Positions 1-4,905 of a stretch of DNA of 6,346 bases are shown here, in pieces (position 1 is the stretch's first letter; each line of letters starts with the position of its first letter). The position numbers and the translations under genes are program-made. The DNA comes from Fibrobacter sp. (GTDB lineage: Bacteria > Fibrobacterota > Fibrobacteria > Fibrobacterales > Fibrobacteraceae). Location: NCBI GenBank assembly GCA_016295375.1, contig JAEDLI010000120.1:1-6346 (forward strand), given 5' to 3'. The notes under the pieces were generated by a model. It had not been told where the DNA came from and made no database searches. It saw nothing but the letters and a program-made list of their open reading frames with translations.

Positions 1-76
1 TGTAGAGACCGAACACCACGATGGCCAAAATGACCATGAGCATGGTAATCGGTTTATAAATACTGGCCTTGATCAT
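1..76 (-). CDS. RND-family efflux pump, inner-membrane subunit (N-terminal 25 codons only)
   Basis: Only the first 25 codons are in the window. They read MIKASIYKPITMLMVILAIV and continue VFGLY. A short cytoplasmic start with a 'KP' pair followed by a long hydrophobic helix is the typical opening of AcrB/MexB-type pumps (TM1 preceded by an amphipathic segment). ATG at 76 is preceded by TGGAGA at 85-90 with normal spacing. It lies 20 bases after the stop of the adaptor gene, in the same direction, so it is the third gene of the operon channel-adaptor-pump. In this family the protein uses the proton gradient to drive substrates through the adaptor into the outer-membrane channel. The substrate cannot be inferred. 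The family call rests on a short sequence plus strong context. Confidence 0.8.
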   Translation of the reverse strand, partial: MIKASIYKPITMLMVILAIVVFGLY

Positions 77-84
77 ACAGCGTA

Positions 85-90
85 TCTCCA
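85..90 (-). promoter_or_regulatory. Ribosome binding site of the RND pump gene
   Basis: The minus strand reads TGGAGA, eight bases before ATG at 76. It decides the start of the partial pump gene and lies in the 20-base gap after the adaptor stop codon. Confidence 0.65.
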
Positions 91-96
91 GTAAAG

Positions 97-1146
97 TTAT
101 TTGACGATGTTGACCTTGTCGCCGTCGTTCATCTTGGACATGCCTTCCACCATGACGGTCTCGCCGCCCTTGAGGCCTTCGGCAATCTGCACCTGGTCCT
201 TGGTCTGGATGCCGACCTTCACGATCTTACGGCGGGCATTGCCCTCTTTATCCACGGTCCACACCATGTTGAGGTCGTTCTTGTAGACCACGGCTTCGGC
301 GGGCACCACCACTCCGTTCACCTGCTTGGTTTCCAGTTCGGCGGTTATGTACATGCCGGGGAGCAACTTCTTGCTGCTATTGTCAAATGTCACTTCTACA
401 GGGAAGAACCGGGTCTGGGGGTTCGCGGCCAGGGGTATCAGGGTCACCTTACCCTTCATCTTCTTGCCGGCCACTTCTACGGTTGCGGCTGCTCCCACTT
501 TGAACTGTGCAATGTCCTTGCTTGTTACATTCAATTTCAAGATGACCTTGTCCAGTTTGGCGATGGTGCAGAGGGTTGAACCCACGCCGGGGGTTTGGCC
601 TTCCTGATAGTTCAATTCAGTGACCACGCCTGCGGCGGGTGCTAGAATCTTGGTAGAACGGCGGGCGGTTTCCAGATTCATCTTGGCAATTTTCAGCTGC
701 ATCTCGGCCTGGTCCAGGTCCTGCTGGCTAAGGCCTCCCTTGGCGTGAACTTCGCGAAGACGCTGGGTGGATTTTTCGAGCAGGGCTACTTGTTCCAGCA
801 CCTGTTCGTACTGGGTGTTGTCGCCGGTAAAGATGTATTCGGCCAGCACCTGGTCCTTTTGGACGGTGGAGCCCACCTGTACGTAAATTTTTGCCAGGGG
901 GTCTCCCATTTTGGAGATGGCATTTGCCTGCTGCATGCCCTCAATGCTTCCGCTGAATTCGCGGATGTCCTTGAGGATGGACTTCTTGGCCTTGGTCACG
1001 CGGGCGGGTTTGCCCTTCTCCTTCTGGATTTCTTCAATGGTGGATGGCGCGGTTGCTGTACTTTCCTTGGTGTCTTTGCCCTTGCAACCGACAAGGACAA
1101 ATGTTAGGGCAGAAAGGGTGATGATGTATTTTTTGATGCTGTTCAT
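97..1146 (-). CDS. RND efflux periplasmic adaptor (membrane-fusion protein), lipoprotein
   Basis: A 349-aa adaptor that would bridge the RND pump and the TolC-type channel in the periplasm. The N-terminus has two lysines, a hydrophobic stretch and a lipobox LVGC with Cys21, so it is predicted to be lipid-anchored. The segment after it (about 25-50) is polar and Lys/Glu/Thr-rich, like a linker. Residues about 75-105 form the first half of the lipoyl (barrel-sandwich) domain (GDPLAKIYVQVGSTVQKDQV). About 112-165 is a Gln/Leu/Lys-rich coiled-coil hairpin. About 168-205 is the second lipoyl half (LAPAAGVVTELNYQEGQ). About 206-272 is the beta-barrel domain and 275-349 the membrane-proximal domain (VPAEAVV... 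GLKGGETVMVEG). The length is usual for HlyD/AcrA-type adaptors. The start has AGGA at 1155-1158. The gene begins 10 bases after the channel gene's stop and ends 20 bases before the pump gene. Residue +2 after the lipid Cys is Lys, not the Asp found in E. coli AcrA. Substrate is unknown. Confidence 0.93.
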   Translation of the reverse strand: MNSIKKYIITLSALTFVLVGCKGKDTKESTATAPSTIEEIQKEKGKPARVTKAKKSILKDIREFSGSIEGMQQANAISKMGDPLAKIYVQVGSTVQKDQVLAEYIFTGDNTQYEQVLEQVALLEKSTQRLREVHAKGGLSQQDLDQAEMQLKIAKMNLETARRSTKILAPAAGVVTELNYQEGQTPGVGSTLCTIAKLDKVILKLNVTSKDIAQFKVGAAATVEVAGKKMKGKVTLIPLAANPQTRFFPVEVTFDNSSKKLLPGMYITAELETKQVNGVVVPAEAVVYKNDLNMVWTVDKEGNARRKIVKVGIQTKDQVQIAEGLKGGETVMVEGMSKMNDGDKVNIVK

Positions 1147-1154
1147 AATCTTTG

Positions 1155-1158
1155 TCCT
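1155..1158 (-). promoter_or_regulatory. Shine-Dalgarno site of the adaptor gene, overlapping the upstream stop codon
   Basis: The minus-strand AGGA is eight bases before the adaptor ATG (1146) and shares bases with the TAG stop (1157-1159) of the TolC-type gene. A ribosome ending the channel gene sits on this site, which suggests translational coupling of the two subunits. Confidence 0.6.
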
Positions 1159-2554
1159 ATTGATATTCCCCGGTGGCTAGGAGGAGTGCGTTGTAGGCGG
1201 TATTCCAGTTGACAATGGCCTGCATATAGGTAAGCTTTGCGGATCGCAGCATAAGGGAGGCGTCCAGATAGTCAAGTTGGGAGGAGCGTCCTACCTTGTA
1301 AGACGCCTCGGTCAGGTCGTAGTTGCGTGTGGCCAGGTCTACCTGGCGCTTCTGGAGTTCCAGCTGGCGCACGGCGTCTTCCAGGGTGTTGGCACAGGAT
1401 TCAATCTGCATGCGGAACCCGCGTTCGGCGGTTTCTTTCTGGATCTGGGTGTCCCTCAGTTTCGACTTCGCCTGGACCACGGCTTCCTTGGTTTTCATGC
1501 CGTTGAAGAGGTTCATGGTCAGGTTCAGCCCCACGTACTTGTTGATGTTCTTGTCCCAGTCGGGGGCGTCCCACTGCTGGATTTCGTTCTTATTGTTGGT
1601 ATACTTTAGGCCGCCTACCAGAACGATGGTAGGCTTGTAGCCGCCCTCTTCGATGGAAATGTTCTTGTTGAGTATTTCTTCGGAGGCGCTGAGCATGATA
1701 AGTTCCTTGCGGCGTTTTTTTACGTTGGCCATGGCTGTGTCTGGGTAGGGGAGGTTGGCATTGGGCTCCCGAAGTTCACCCTTGAACTGCACGTCGGATT
1801 CCCAGTCCAGTCCCATTCCGTTCAGGAGTGCGTTCCTTGCGAGGATTCTGTTTTTCTGGGTGGTCTGCAGGTCTGATTTCATCTTGTCCATCTGCAACTG
1901 GGCGCGAATCTGGTCAAGTTCGGAGGCGAGACCGCTTTCGACAGCCTGGTTGACATAGTCGATATGCTGCTGCATCTGGTCTATGCTTGCATTCATGATG
2001 ACGATGGAGGAGTCAAGGAGGATGAGGTTGTCAAAGGCGTTTTCTATGTCGTGCTTGACGGTGGCCTTCACGTTTTCCAGGTTCACCTCTTTTATGCGCT
2101 TGTAAACCTTTGCAATCTCAATTCCTGTGCCAACCTTGCCTTGGGCGTACAGGATTTGGGTCGCCTGCAGGCCTACGCTGGACTGCCAACGGTAGCCCTG
2201 GGACTTCATGCCGTAGACGAGTCCGTCCACAGCGGGAGCCATAACCTGCTTGTCGAACTCGCTGGCGGATTCCATGTTTTCGGCGGCATTGGCCAAATCA
2301 TGACTGTTTTCCACATCGTCTAGGCCGAAAATTCTGTTGATGCCCGCAGTAAGGTCAATTGTGGGCATGGCGTTTCCGTAGCCCGCATCTACTTGGGAGT
2401 TTGCCGATACAAGTTCTTCTTCGGCAGTCTTGATGCTAGATGACTTCTCCAGGGCTATTTTTACCGCCTCTTCGCGGGTATATGTCTGTCCGGCCCATGC
2501 GGAGTGGGCAAGGAGCACTGCCAACGAAGTAATAAATACAAATTGCCTTGACAT
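1157..2554 (-). CDS. TolC-family outer-membrane efflux channel
   Basis: First gene of the efflux operon: the outer-membrane/periplasmic tunnel that docks with the adaptor and RND pump. From ATG at 2554 the protein is 465 aa, usual for TolC-like channels. It opens with a clean signal peptide (MSRQFVFITSLAVLLAHSAW-A, cleavage likely before GQTY). It then shows the family opening (YTREEAVKIALEKSSSI) and two outer-membrane efflux repeats. The first has long helices at about 125-240 (ENVKATVKHDIENAFDNL; ASELDQIRAQLQ). The second starts near YVGLNLTMNLFNGMKTKEAV and ends with helices containing SYKVGRSSQLDYLDASLMLR and a closing NWNTAYNALLLATGEY. An in-frame ATG 21 bases upstream (2575, giving 472 aa) lacks a Shine-Dalgarno site and adds an acidic segment before the signal peptide. 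ATG 2554 has GGAGA at 2559-2563 and lies about 20 bases after the expected transcription start, so I prefer it. Substrate is unknown. Confidence 0.92.
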   Translation of the reverse strand: MSRQFVFITSLAVLLAHSAWAGQTYTREEAVKIALEKSSSIKTAEEELVSANSQVDAGYGNAMPTIDLTAGINRIFGLDDVENSHDLANAAENMESASEFDKQVMAPAVDGLVYGMKSQGYRWQSSVGLQATQILYAQGKVGTGIEIAKVYKRIKEVNLENVKATVKHDIENAFDNLILLDSSIVIMNASIDQMQQHIDYVNQAVESGLASELDQIRAQLQMDKMKSDLQTTQKNRILARNALLNGMGLDWESDVQFKGELREPNANLPYPDTAMANVKKRRKELIMLSASEEILNKNISIEEGGYKPTIVLVGGLKYTNNKNEIQQWDAPDWDKNINKYVGLNLTMNLFNGMKTKEAVVQAKSKLRDTQIQKETAERGFRMQIESCANTLEDAVRQLELQKRQVDLATRNYDLTEASYKVGRSSQLDYLDASLMLRSAKLTYMQAIVNWNTAYNALLLATGEYQ

Positions 2555-2558
2555 TCGA

Positions 2559-2563
2559 TCTCC
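2559..2563 (-). promoter_or_regulatory. Ribosome binding site that decides the TolC-type start
   Basis: GGAGA on the minus strand lies four bases before ATG 2554. No comparable site precedes the alternative ATG at 2575, so the shorter signal peptide is favoured. Confidence 0.6.
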
Positions 2564-2579
2564 ACTGAATAACATGGGC

Positions 2580-2595
2580 CAAATTTAACAAAAAA
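2580..2595 (-). promoter_or_regulatory. Predicted promoter (-7 box TAAATTTG) of the efflux operon
   Basis: The minus strand reads T6 (2595-2590), GT, then TAAATTTG (2587-2580). This matches the TAnnTTTG -7 element known from Bacteroidota primary sigma promoters. Transcription would start near 2573-2576, giving a leader of about 20 bases before ATG 2554. The T6 is also the T-tract of the upstream terminator. No convincing -33 box is seen. Confidence 0.45.
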
Positions 2596-2617
2596 GCCCC
2601 CTTCATATAGGGGGACT
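2590..2617 (-). terminator. Rho-independent terminator of the dnaX-ybaB operon
   Basis: On the minus strand, CCCCC (2614-2610), an 8-base loop TATATGAA, GGGGG (2601-2597), then C and six T (2595-2590). Beyond a one-base bulge two more pairs (2616/2596, 2617/2595) can extend the stem. It lies 56 bases past the ybaB stop and ends the replication operon before the efflux operon starts. The plus strand has no T-tract after the stem, so it works in one direction only. Confidence 0.85.
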
Positions 2618-2672
2618 CTATTCATTTGTGGATAAAACGCCCGTTCTGGCGGATAAATGGCACTATATCCGA

Positions 2673-2981
2673 CTACATCAGGCCGGGGATTTTCATGCCG
2701 CCGGTGACGCCGCTGATGCTCTCTTGGGTGGCGTCGTCTTTCTTCTTGACTGCCGCGTTGATGGCCGCCATAATCAGGTCTTCCAGGGCTTCCACGTCGT
2801 CCTTGTCGACAGCGTCGGGGTTGATCTTGATCATGGTGAGGACCCCGCGGCCGTTCATGGCGACTTTTACCATGCCGCCGCCCGCTTCGGCATCGAAACT
2901 CTGTGCCTTCAGGTCGCTTTGCGCCTTGATCATCTTGCTCTGCATCTTCTGAAGGTCCCTCAGCATTTTACTCATGTCCAT
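2673..2981 (-). CDS. ybaB: YbaB/EbfC-family nucleoid-associated protein
   Basis: A 102-aa protein of the usual family length. It shows the family pattern: an N-terminal helix rich in Met/Lys/Gln (MSKMLRDLQKMQSKM and on), a Gly-containing turn before a beta strand (EAGGGMVKVAMNGRG), then an INPD segment and an acidic helix (KDDVEALEDLIMAAINAAVKK), and a Gly/Met-rich tail ending GGMKIPGLM. Family members form dimers that bind DNA and associate with the nucleoid. The ATG at 2981 has a strong AAGGAG (2990-2995) at eight bases. A second ATG at 2975 is possible but less well placed. The gene starts 15 bases after the end of the dnaX tail frame, the common dnaX-ybaB pairing. recR, which often follows, is absent here and a terminator comes instead. 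Confidence 0.93.
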   Translation of the reverse strand: MDMSKMLRDLQKMQSKMIKAQSDLKAQSFDAEAGGGMVKVAMNGRGVLTMIKINPDAVDKDDVEALEDLIMAAINAAVKKKDDATQESISGVTGGMKIPGLM

Positions 2982-2989
2982 GGCATGAA

Positions 2990-2995
2990 CTCCTT
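2990..2995 (-). promoter_or_regulatory. Ribosome binding site of ybaB
   Basis: AAGGAG on the minus strand, eight bases before the ybaB ATG. It lies directly after the TAG (2997-2999) that ends the dnaX tail frame, so ybaB translation may be coupled to full-length (tau) translation more than to the short form, whose stop lies over 550 bases upstream. Confidence 0.7.
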
Positions 2996-2996
2996 T

Positions 2997-3566
2997 CTAG
3001 TTGTCGTTGTCTTCTTCTAAGTCGTCTTGGGCCATGCTGGCCGTTTCTTTTTTCACCGCTACAGAATATACCAATTCTGCGGCAAACATTTCTTCGATTT
3101 TCTCAAAAAGGGGCTCCCTGTCCTTGTCCAGCTGGTAGGGGGTCTTCTTGGCGTTTTCCCGCATAATCCGTTCGGCTTCTGTAAAGGCGCGGGTCTTGAC
3201 CGAAAGGGAAATCTTGGTCTGGAGCTTGTCTTCGAGCACGTTCTGCAGCCGGGTCATGAATTCCGGGTGTTCCTGCAGCTGCTGGAAATTCCAAGAGTCA
3301 TTTTTTGACGTTTCCCCCACAAAGGTGAGGGCGATGGGGAAGGGGTTTTCGTGGGGGGCGCCGGTTTCCAGGACGGTACCCGCCATGGCCGCCGAAAAAT
3401 ACAGGTCGCCGTCGTCGGCAAAACCCGCGCAGATGGAGGGCCAGGCGGCGGCAATCTCGTAGCGGGAATAGGTGGCGCTGTTTCCGGTGCCCTGGTAGTT
3501 TTCGAAGGGGTCGCTGTAGGGAGCCGGGGCAGGTTCTGCCTCCAGGGCCTGGGCGACTTCAGCTAC
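2997..3566 (-). CDS. dnaX: DnaX tau-specific C-terminal region, in the +1 frame after the A11 run
   Basis: This frame is open from the base after the A11 run (GTA at 3566-3564) to TAG at 2997-2999, 189 codons. Residues 1-30 are an Ala/Pro/Glu-rich linker (VAEVAQALEAEPAPAP). From about residue 35 there is a folded-looking domain: YEIAAAWPSICAGF, then ALTFVGETSKNDSWNF, then EFMTRLQNVLEDKLQTKISL, then a helical stretch and an acidic end (DDLEEDNDN). The order 'helix with Trp, strand, then L-x2-L/V-E-x-K-x2-I strand' resembles C-terminal domains of DnaX from FCB bacteria, judged by eye. Codons keep the C/G third-base bias of the neighbours, so the frame is truly coding. The first ATG in this frame is 3386 (129 aa). 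It has no Shine-Dalgarno site and would start inside the domain, so a separate gene is unlikely. The tail is best read as the tau part of one 577-aa protein. In tau the C-terminus usually contacts the polymerase alpha subunit and helicase. Confidence 0.75.
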   Translation of the reverse strand, partial: VAEVAQALEAEPAPAPYSDPFENYQGTGNSATYSRYEIAAAWPSICAGFADDGDLYFSAAMAGTVLETGAPHENPFPIALTFVGETSKNDSWNFQQLQEHPEFMTRLQNVLEDKLQTKISLSVKTRAFTEAERIMRENAKKTPYQLDKDREPLFEKIEEMFAAELVYSVAVKKETASMAQDDLEEDNDN

Positions 3567-4731
3567 TTTTTTTTTTTACCGCCTCGTCGGCGGCGGATTT
3601 GGGGTCGTTGATGGCGGCTAGCGCCCGTTTGAGGTCGGTGAGCCGGTCGAGCCAGGCCATGCGGGCGAAGGTGGTCTCTACCACGAGTCTCGGGTTGGTG
3701 CTGTAGCGGAGGTTCGCCTGCAGGTCGATGAGCATCTTGCTCAGCCGGAGCAAGTCGCCGTTGCCGATGCCCTGGGCCGAGCTCTTGTACTTGGTGAAAA
3801 GCTCTTCGGTGATGTTCAGCTCGTCGGCGGTAAAGGCGTCCAGGCGACTGTAGATCATGTTCCGCAGGAACTTTCCGAAACCGTCCAGCAGGGGGGCGAA
3901 CTCGATACCGATTTTCACGGCGTCGTCCACCATCTTGAAGCAGCCCTTCAGGTCGTGGTTTTCGATGGCCTGGATAAGGGAGAAAAACAGTTCCACCGGC
4001 GGAATCCCGAGGATAGAGCGCACCGATTCGGCGGTCATGTCGCTGCCGGTAAAGGCGTAGGCCTGGTCAAAGTAGGTGAGGCCGTCGCGCATGGAGCCGT
4101 CGGCCTTTTCGGCAAAGATGTCCAGGGCTTCGTCAGAGGCGTTGATGTGTTCCTGCTCGCAGATGTAGCGCAGGCGGCTGCGGATTTGCTCCATGGTGAG
4201 CCGCTTGAAGTCGAAACGCTGCACACGGCTGAGGATGGTCTGGGGGACCTTGTTCACCTCGGTGGTGGCAAAGATGAAAATCACGTGGGGGGGCGGCTCT
4301 TCGAGGGTCTTGAGCAGGGCGTTGAAGGCCCCGGTGGAGAGCATGTGGACTTCGTCGATGATGAACACCTTGTACTTGCCGATGACCGGCGGGTACTGCA
4401 CGCGCTCGATGACGTCGCGGATGTTTTCGACGCCGGTGTTGGAGGCGGCGTCTATTTCGTAGACGTCCATGGGGTTGCCGCTGGCAATGTCCTTGCAGCT
4501 GTCGCACTCGCCACAGGGGTGCAGCGGGTCGCCGCCCTTGCAGTTCAGGGTGCGGGCGAGGATTCTGGCACTGGTGGTCTTGCCCACGCCGCGGGTGCCA
4601 GTAAAAAGGAAGGCATGGTGCAGGCGGCCGCCCTCGATTGCGTTCTGGAGGGTTTTTGCGATGTGTTCCTGTCCGACCATGTCGGAGAAAGACTGGGGGC
4701 GCCACTTTCGGGCCATTGCTACGTATGCCAT
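3559..4731 (-). CDS. dnaX: DNA polymerase III gamma/tau subunit, short (gamma-like) form in the genomic frame
   Basis: The clamp-loader ATPase of the replisome. The 390-aa genomic-frame product contains the full AAA+ core. Walker A GTRGVGKT is at 45-52, and the zinc site is Cys64/73/76/79. Walker B is IIDEVH at 124-129, sensor 1 FATTE at 154-158, and sensor 2 GSMRDG at 212-217. The clamp-loader 'SRC' motif reads SRV at 168-170, so its Cys is replaced. The collar domain follows to about 365. The usual family opening ARKWRPQSF at 7-15 fixes the start at ATG 4731. No Shine-Dalgarno site precedes it. The frame ends Val-Lys-Lys-Lys-Ser-Ser-TGA just after the A11 run at 3567-3577. Skipping one A joins it to a further 189 codons (to 2997), giving 577 aa, close to typical tau length. 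ybaB follows in the same operon. Either two products (gamma and tau) are made by slippage, or the run has a one-base error. I favour slippage. Confidence 0.96.
   Translation of the reverse strand: MAYVAMARKWRPQSFSDMVGQEHIAKTLQNAIEGGRLHHAFLFTGTRGVGKTTSARILARTLNCKGGDPLHPCGECDSCKDIASGNPMDVYEIDAASNTGVENIRDVIERVQYPPVIGKYKVFIIDEVHMLSTGAFNALLKTLEEPPPHVIFIFATTEVNKVPQTILSRVQRFDFKRLTMEQIRSRLRYICEQEHINASDEALDIFAEKADGSMRDGLTYFDQAYAFTGSDMTAESVRSILGIPPVELFFSLIQAIENHDLKGCFKMVDDAVKIGIEFAPLLDGFGKFLRNMIYSRLDAFTADELNITEELFTKYKSSAQGIGNGDLLRLSKMLIDLQANLRYSTNPRLVVETTFARMAWLDRLTDLKRALAAINDPKSAADEAVKKKSS
3567..3577 (-). other. dnaX: A11 slippery tract: predicted gamma/tau recoding site in dnaX
   Basis: Eleven uninterrupted A on the minus strand, read GTA AAA AAA AAA AGT AGC TGA. 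With 11 or 12 A the message stops within three codons (TGA, or TAG right after a Lys). With 10 A (or 13) it reads V-K-K-K-V-A-E-V and on through 189 codons. The neighbours strongly prefer AAG for Lys (pgi has only about four AAA codons), so three AAA in a row is unusual and suggests selection for the run. Thermus thermophilus dnaX is known to use transcriptional slippage on an A-run, and E. coli dnaX uses -1 ribosomal frameshifting on A6G. The needed shift here is +1 in sense, which fits loss of one A by RNA polymerase better than a -1 ribosomal slip. Confidence 0.7.
3579..3593 (-). other. RNA hairpin directly upstream of the A11 tract
   Basis: Minus strand CCGCC-GACGA-GGCGG, a perfect 5-bp GC stem with a 5-base loop, separated by one T from the A11 run. 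A hairpin in the nascent RNA next to a homopolymer could help RNA polymerase realign, or could pause ribosomes. The same bases hold a GAGG (3585-3582) that could act as an internal Shine-Dalgarno stimulator. The DNA shows the pairing; the role is inferred. Confidence 0.4.
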
Positions 4732-4737
4732 GGCGGG

Positions 4738-4752
4738 AAATATAGTAAAAAA
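4738..4752 (-). promoter_or_regulatory. Predicted dnaX promoter (T6 tract plus TATATTT box)
   Basis: The minus strand has T6 (4752-4747), AC, then TATATTTC (4744-4737), seven of eight positions fitting TAnnTTTG with C at the last. Only six bases (CCCGCC) separate the box from the ATG at 4731, so transcription would begin at or just before the start codon. This agrees with the lack of any Shine-Dalgarno site. Confidence 0.45.
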
Positions 4753-4775
4753 TGATGCGAGTTTCGAGTTCTAAG

Positions 4776-4869
4776 CTACTAGTTACTAGAGTTACTCTGA
4801 AACAAGACTCTTGTAACGTCAAAAACTAGTAACTAGCCCGAAGGGCGAAGTAACTAGTAACTGGTAACT
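4776..4869. repeat. Intergenic cluster of AGTAACT / AGTTACT heptamers
   Basis: Three tandem heptamers AGTAACT-AGTAACT-GGTAACT fill 4849-4869, with another AGTAACT at 4828-4834. In the opposite orientation AGTTACT occurs at 4781-4787 and 4790-4796. CTAGTTACTAG (4779-4789) and CTAGTAACTAG (4826-4836) are exact 11-base inverted copies that could pair across a 36-base loop. The cluster lies between the divergent dnaX and TerB-like genes. It may be an operator, a recombination relic or a genome-wide interspersed repeat. I cannot tell which from one copy. Confidence 0.6.
4836..4846. repeat. Small GCCC-GAA-GGGC hairpin inside the heptamer cluster
   Basis: A 4-bp perfect stem with a GAA loop, flanked on both sides by AGTAACT copies (4828-4834 and 4849-4855). 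It has no T-tract on either strand, so it is not a normal intrinsic terminator. It seems to be part of the repeat element. Confidence 0.4.
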
Positions 4870-4882
4870 TTTTTATTATTTG
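4869..4882 (+). promoter_or_regulatory. Possible promoter of the TerB-like gene (T6 plus ATTATTTG)
   Basis: T6 (4869-4874) runs straight into ATTATTTG (4875-4882), ending in TTTG like the TAnnTTTG box but one base off in spacing of the TA. Transcription would begin near 4888-4890. The site abuts the last GGTAACT heptamer, so a protein bound to the repeats could affect it. Confidence 0.3.
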
Positions 4883-4905
4883 TACAGAAAAACATGAGGT
4901 CTATA

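Noticed and set aside
63..96. Additional weak hairpin or terminator between adaptor and pump genes
   Set aside because: The 20-base gap only holds a ribosome binding site, and no stem plus T-tract is present.
2601..2645. Sigma70-type promoter using TATATG in the terminator loop
   Set aside because: The hexamer lies inside the terminator hairpin, no -35 hexamer is found at 16-18 bases, and the TAAATTTG box nearer the gene fits better.
2997..4731. dnaX as a pseudogene broken by a frameshift
   Set aside because: dnaX is essential, both segments keep coding bias and intact motifs, and the break lies exactly at a long A-run as in other dnaX recoding sites. Recoding or a sequencing error explains it better.
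3955..4755. 266-codon open frame on the plus strand opposite dnaX
   Set aside because: It is antisense to the conserved AAA+ core, is low in complexity (Gly/Val/Ala/Asp-rich) with no domain, and is explained by the C/G third-base bias of dnaX.
4836..4846. Intrinsic terminator at the GCCC-GAA-GGGC hairpin
   Set aside because: The stem is only 4 bp and neither strand has a T-tract next to it. No gene ends here in either direction.
4776..4869. CRISPR array
   Set aside because: The units are 7 bases, tandem or inverted, with no uniform spacers and no cas genes.
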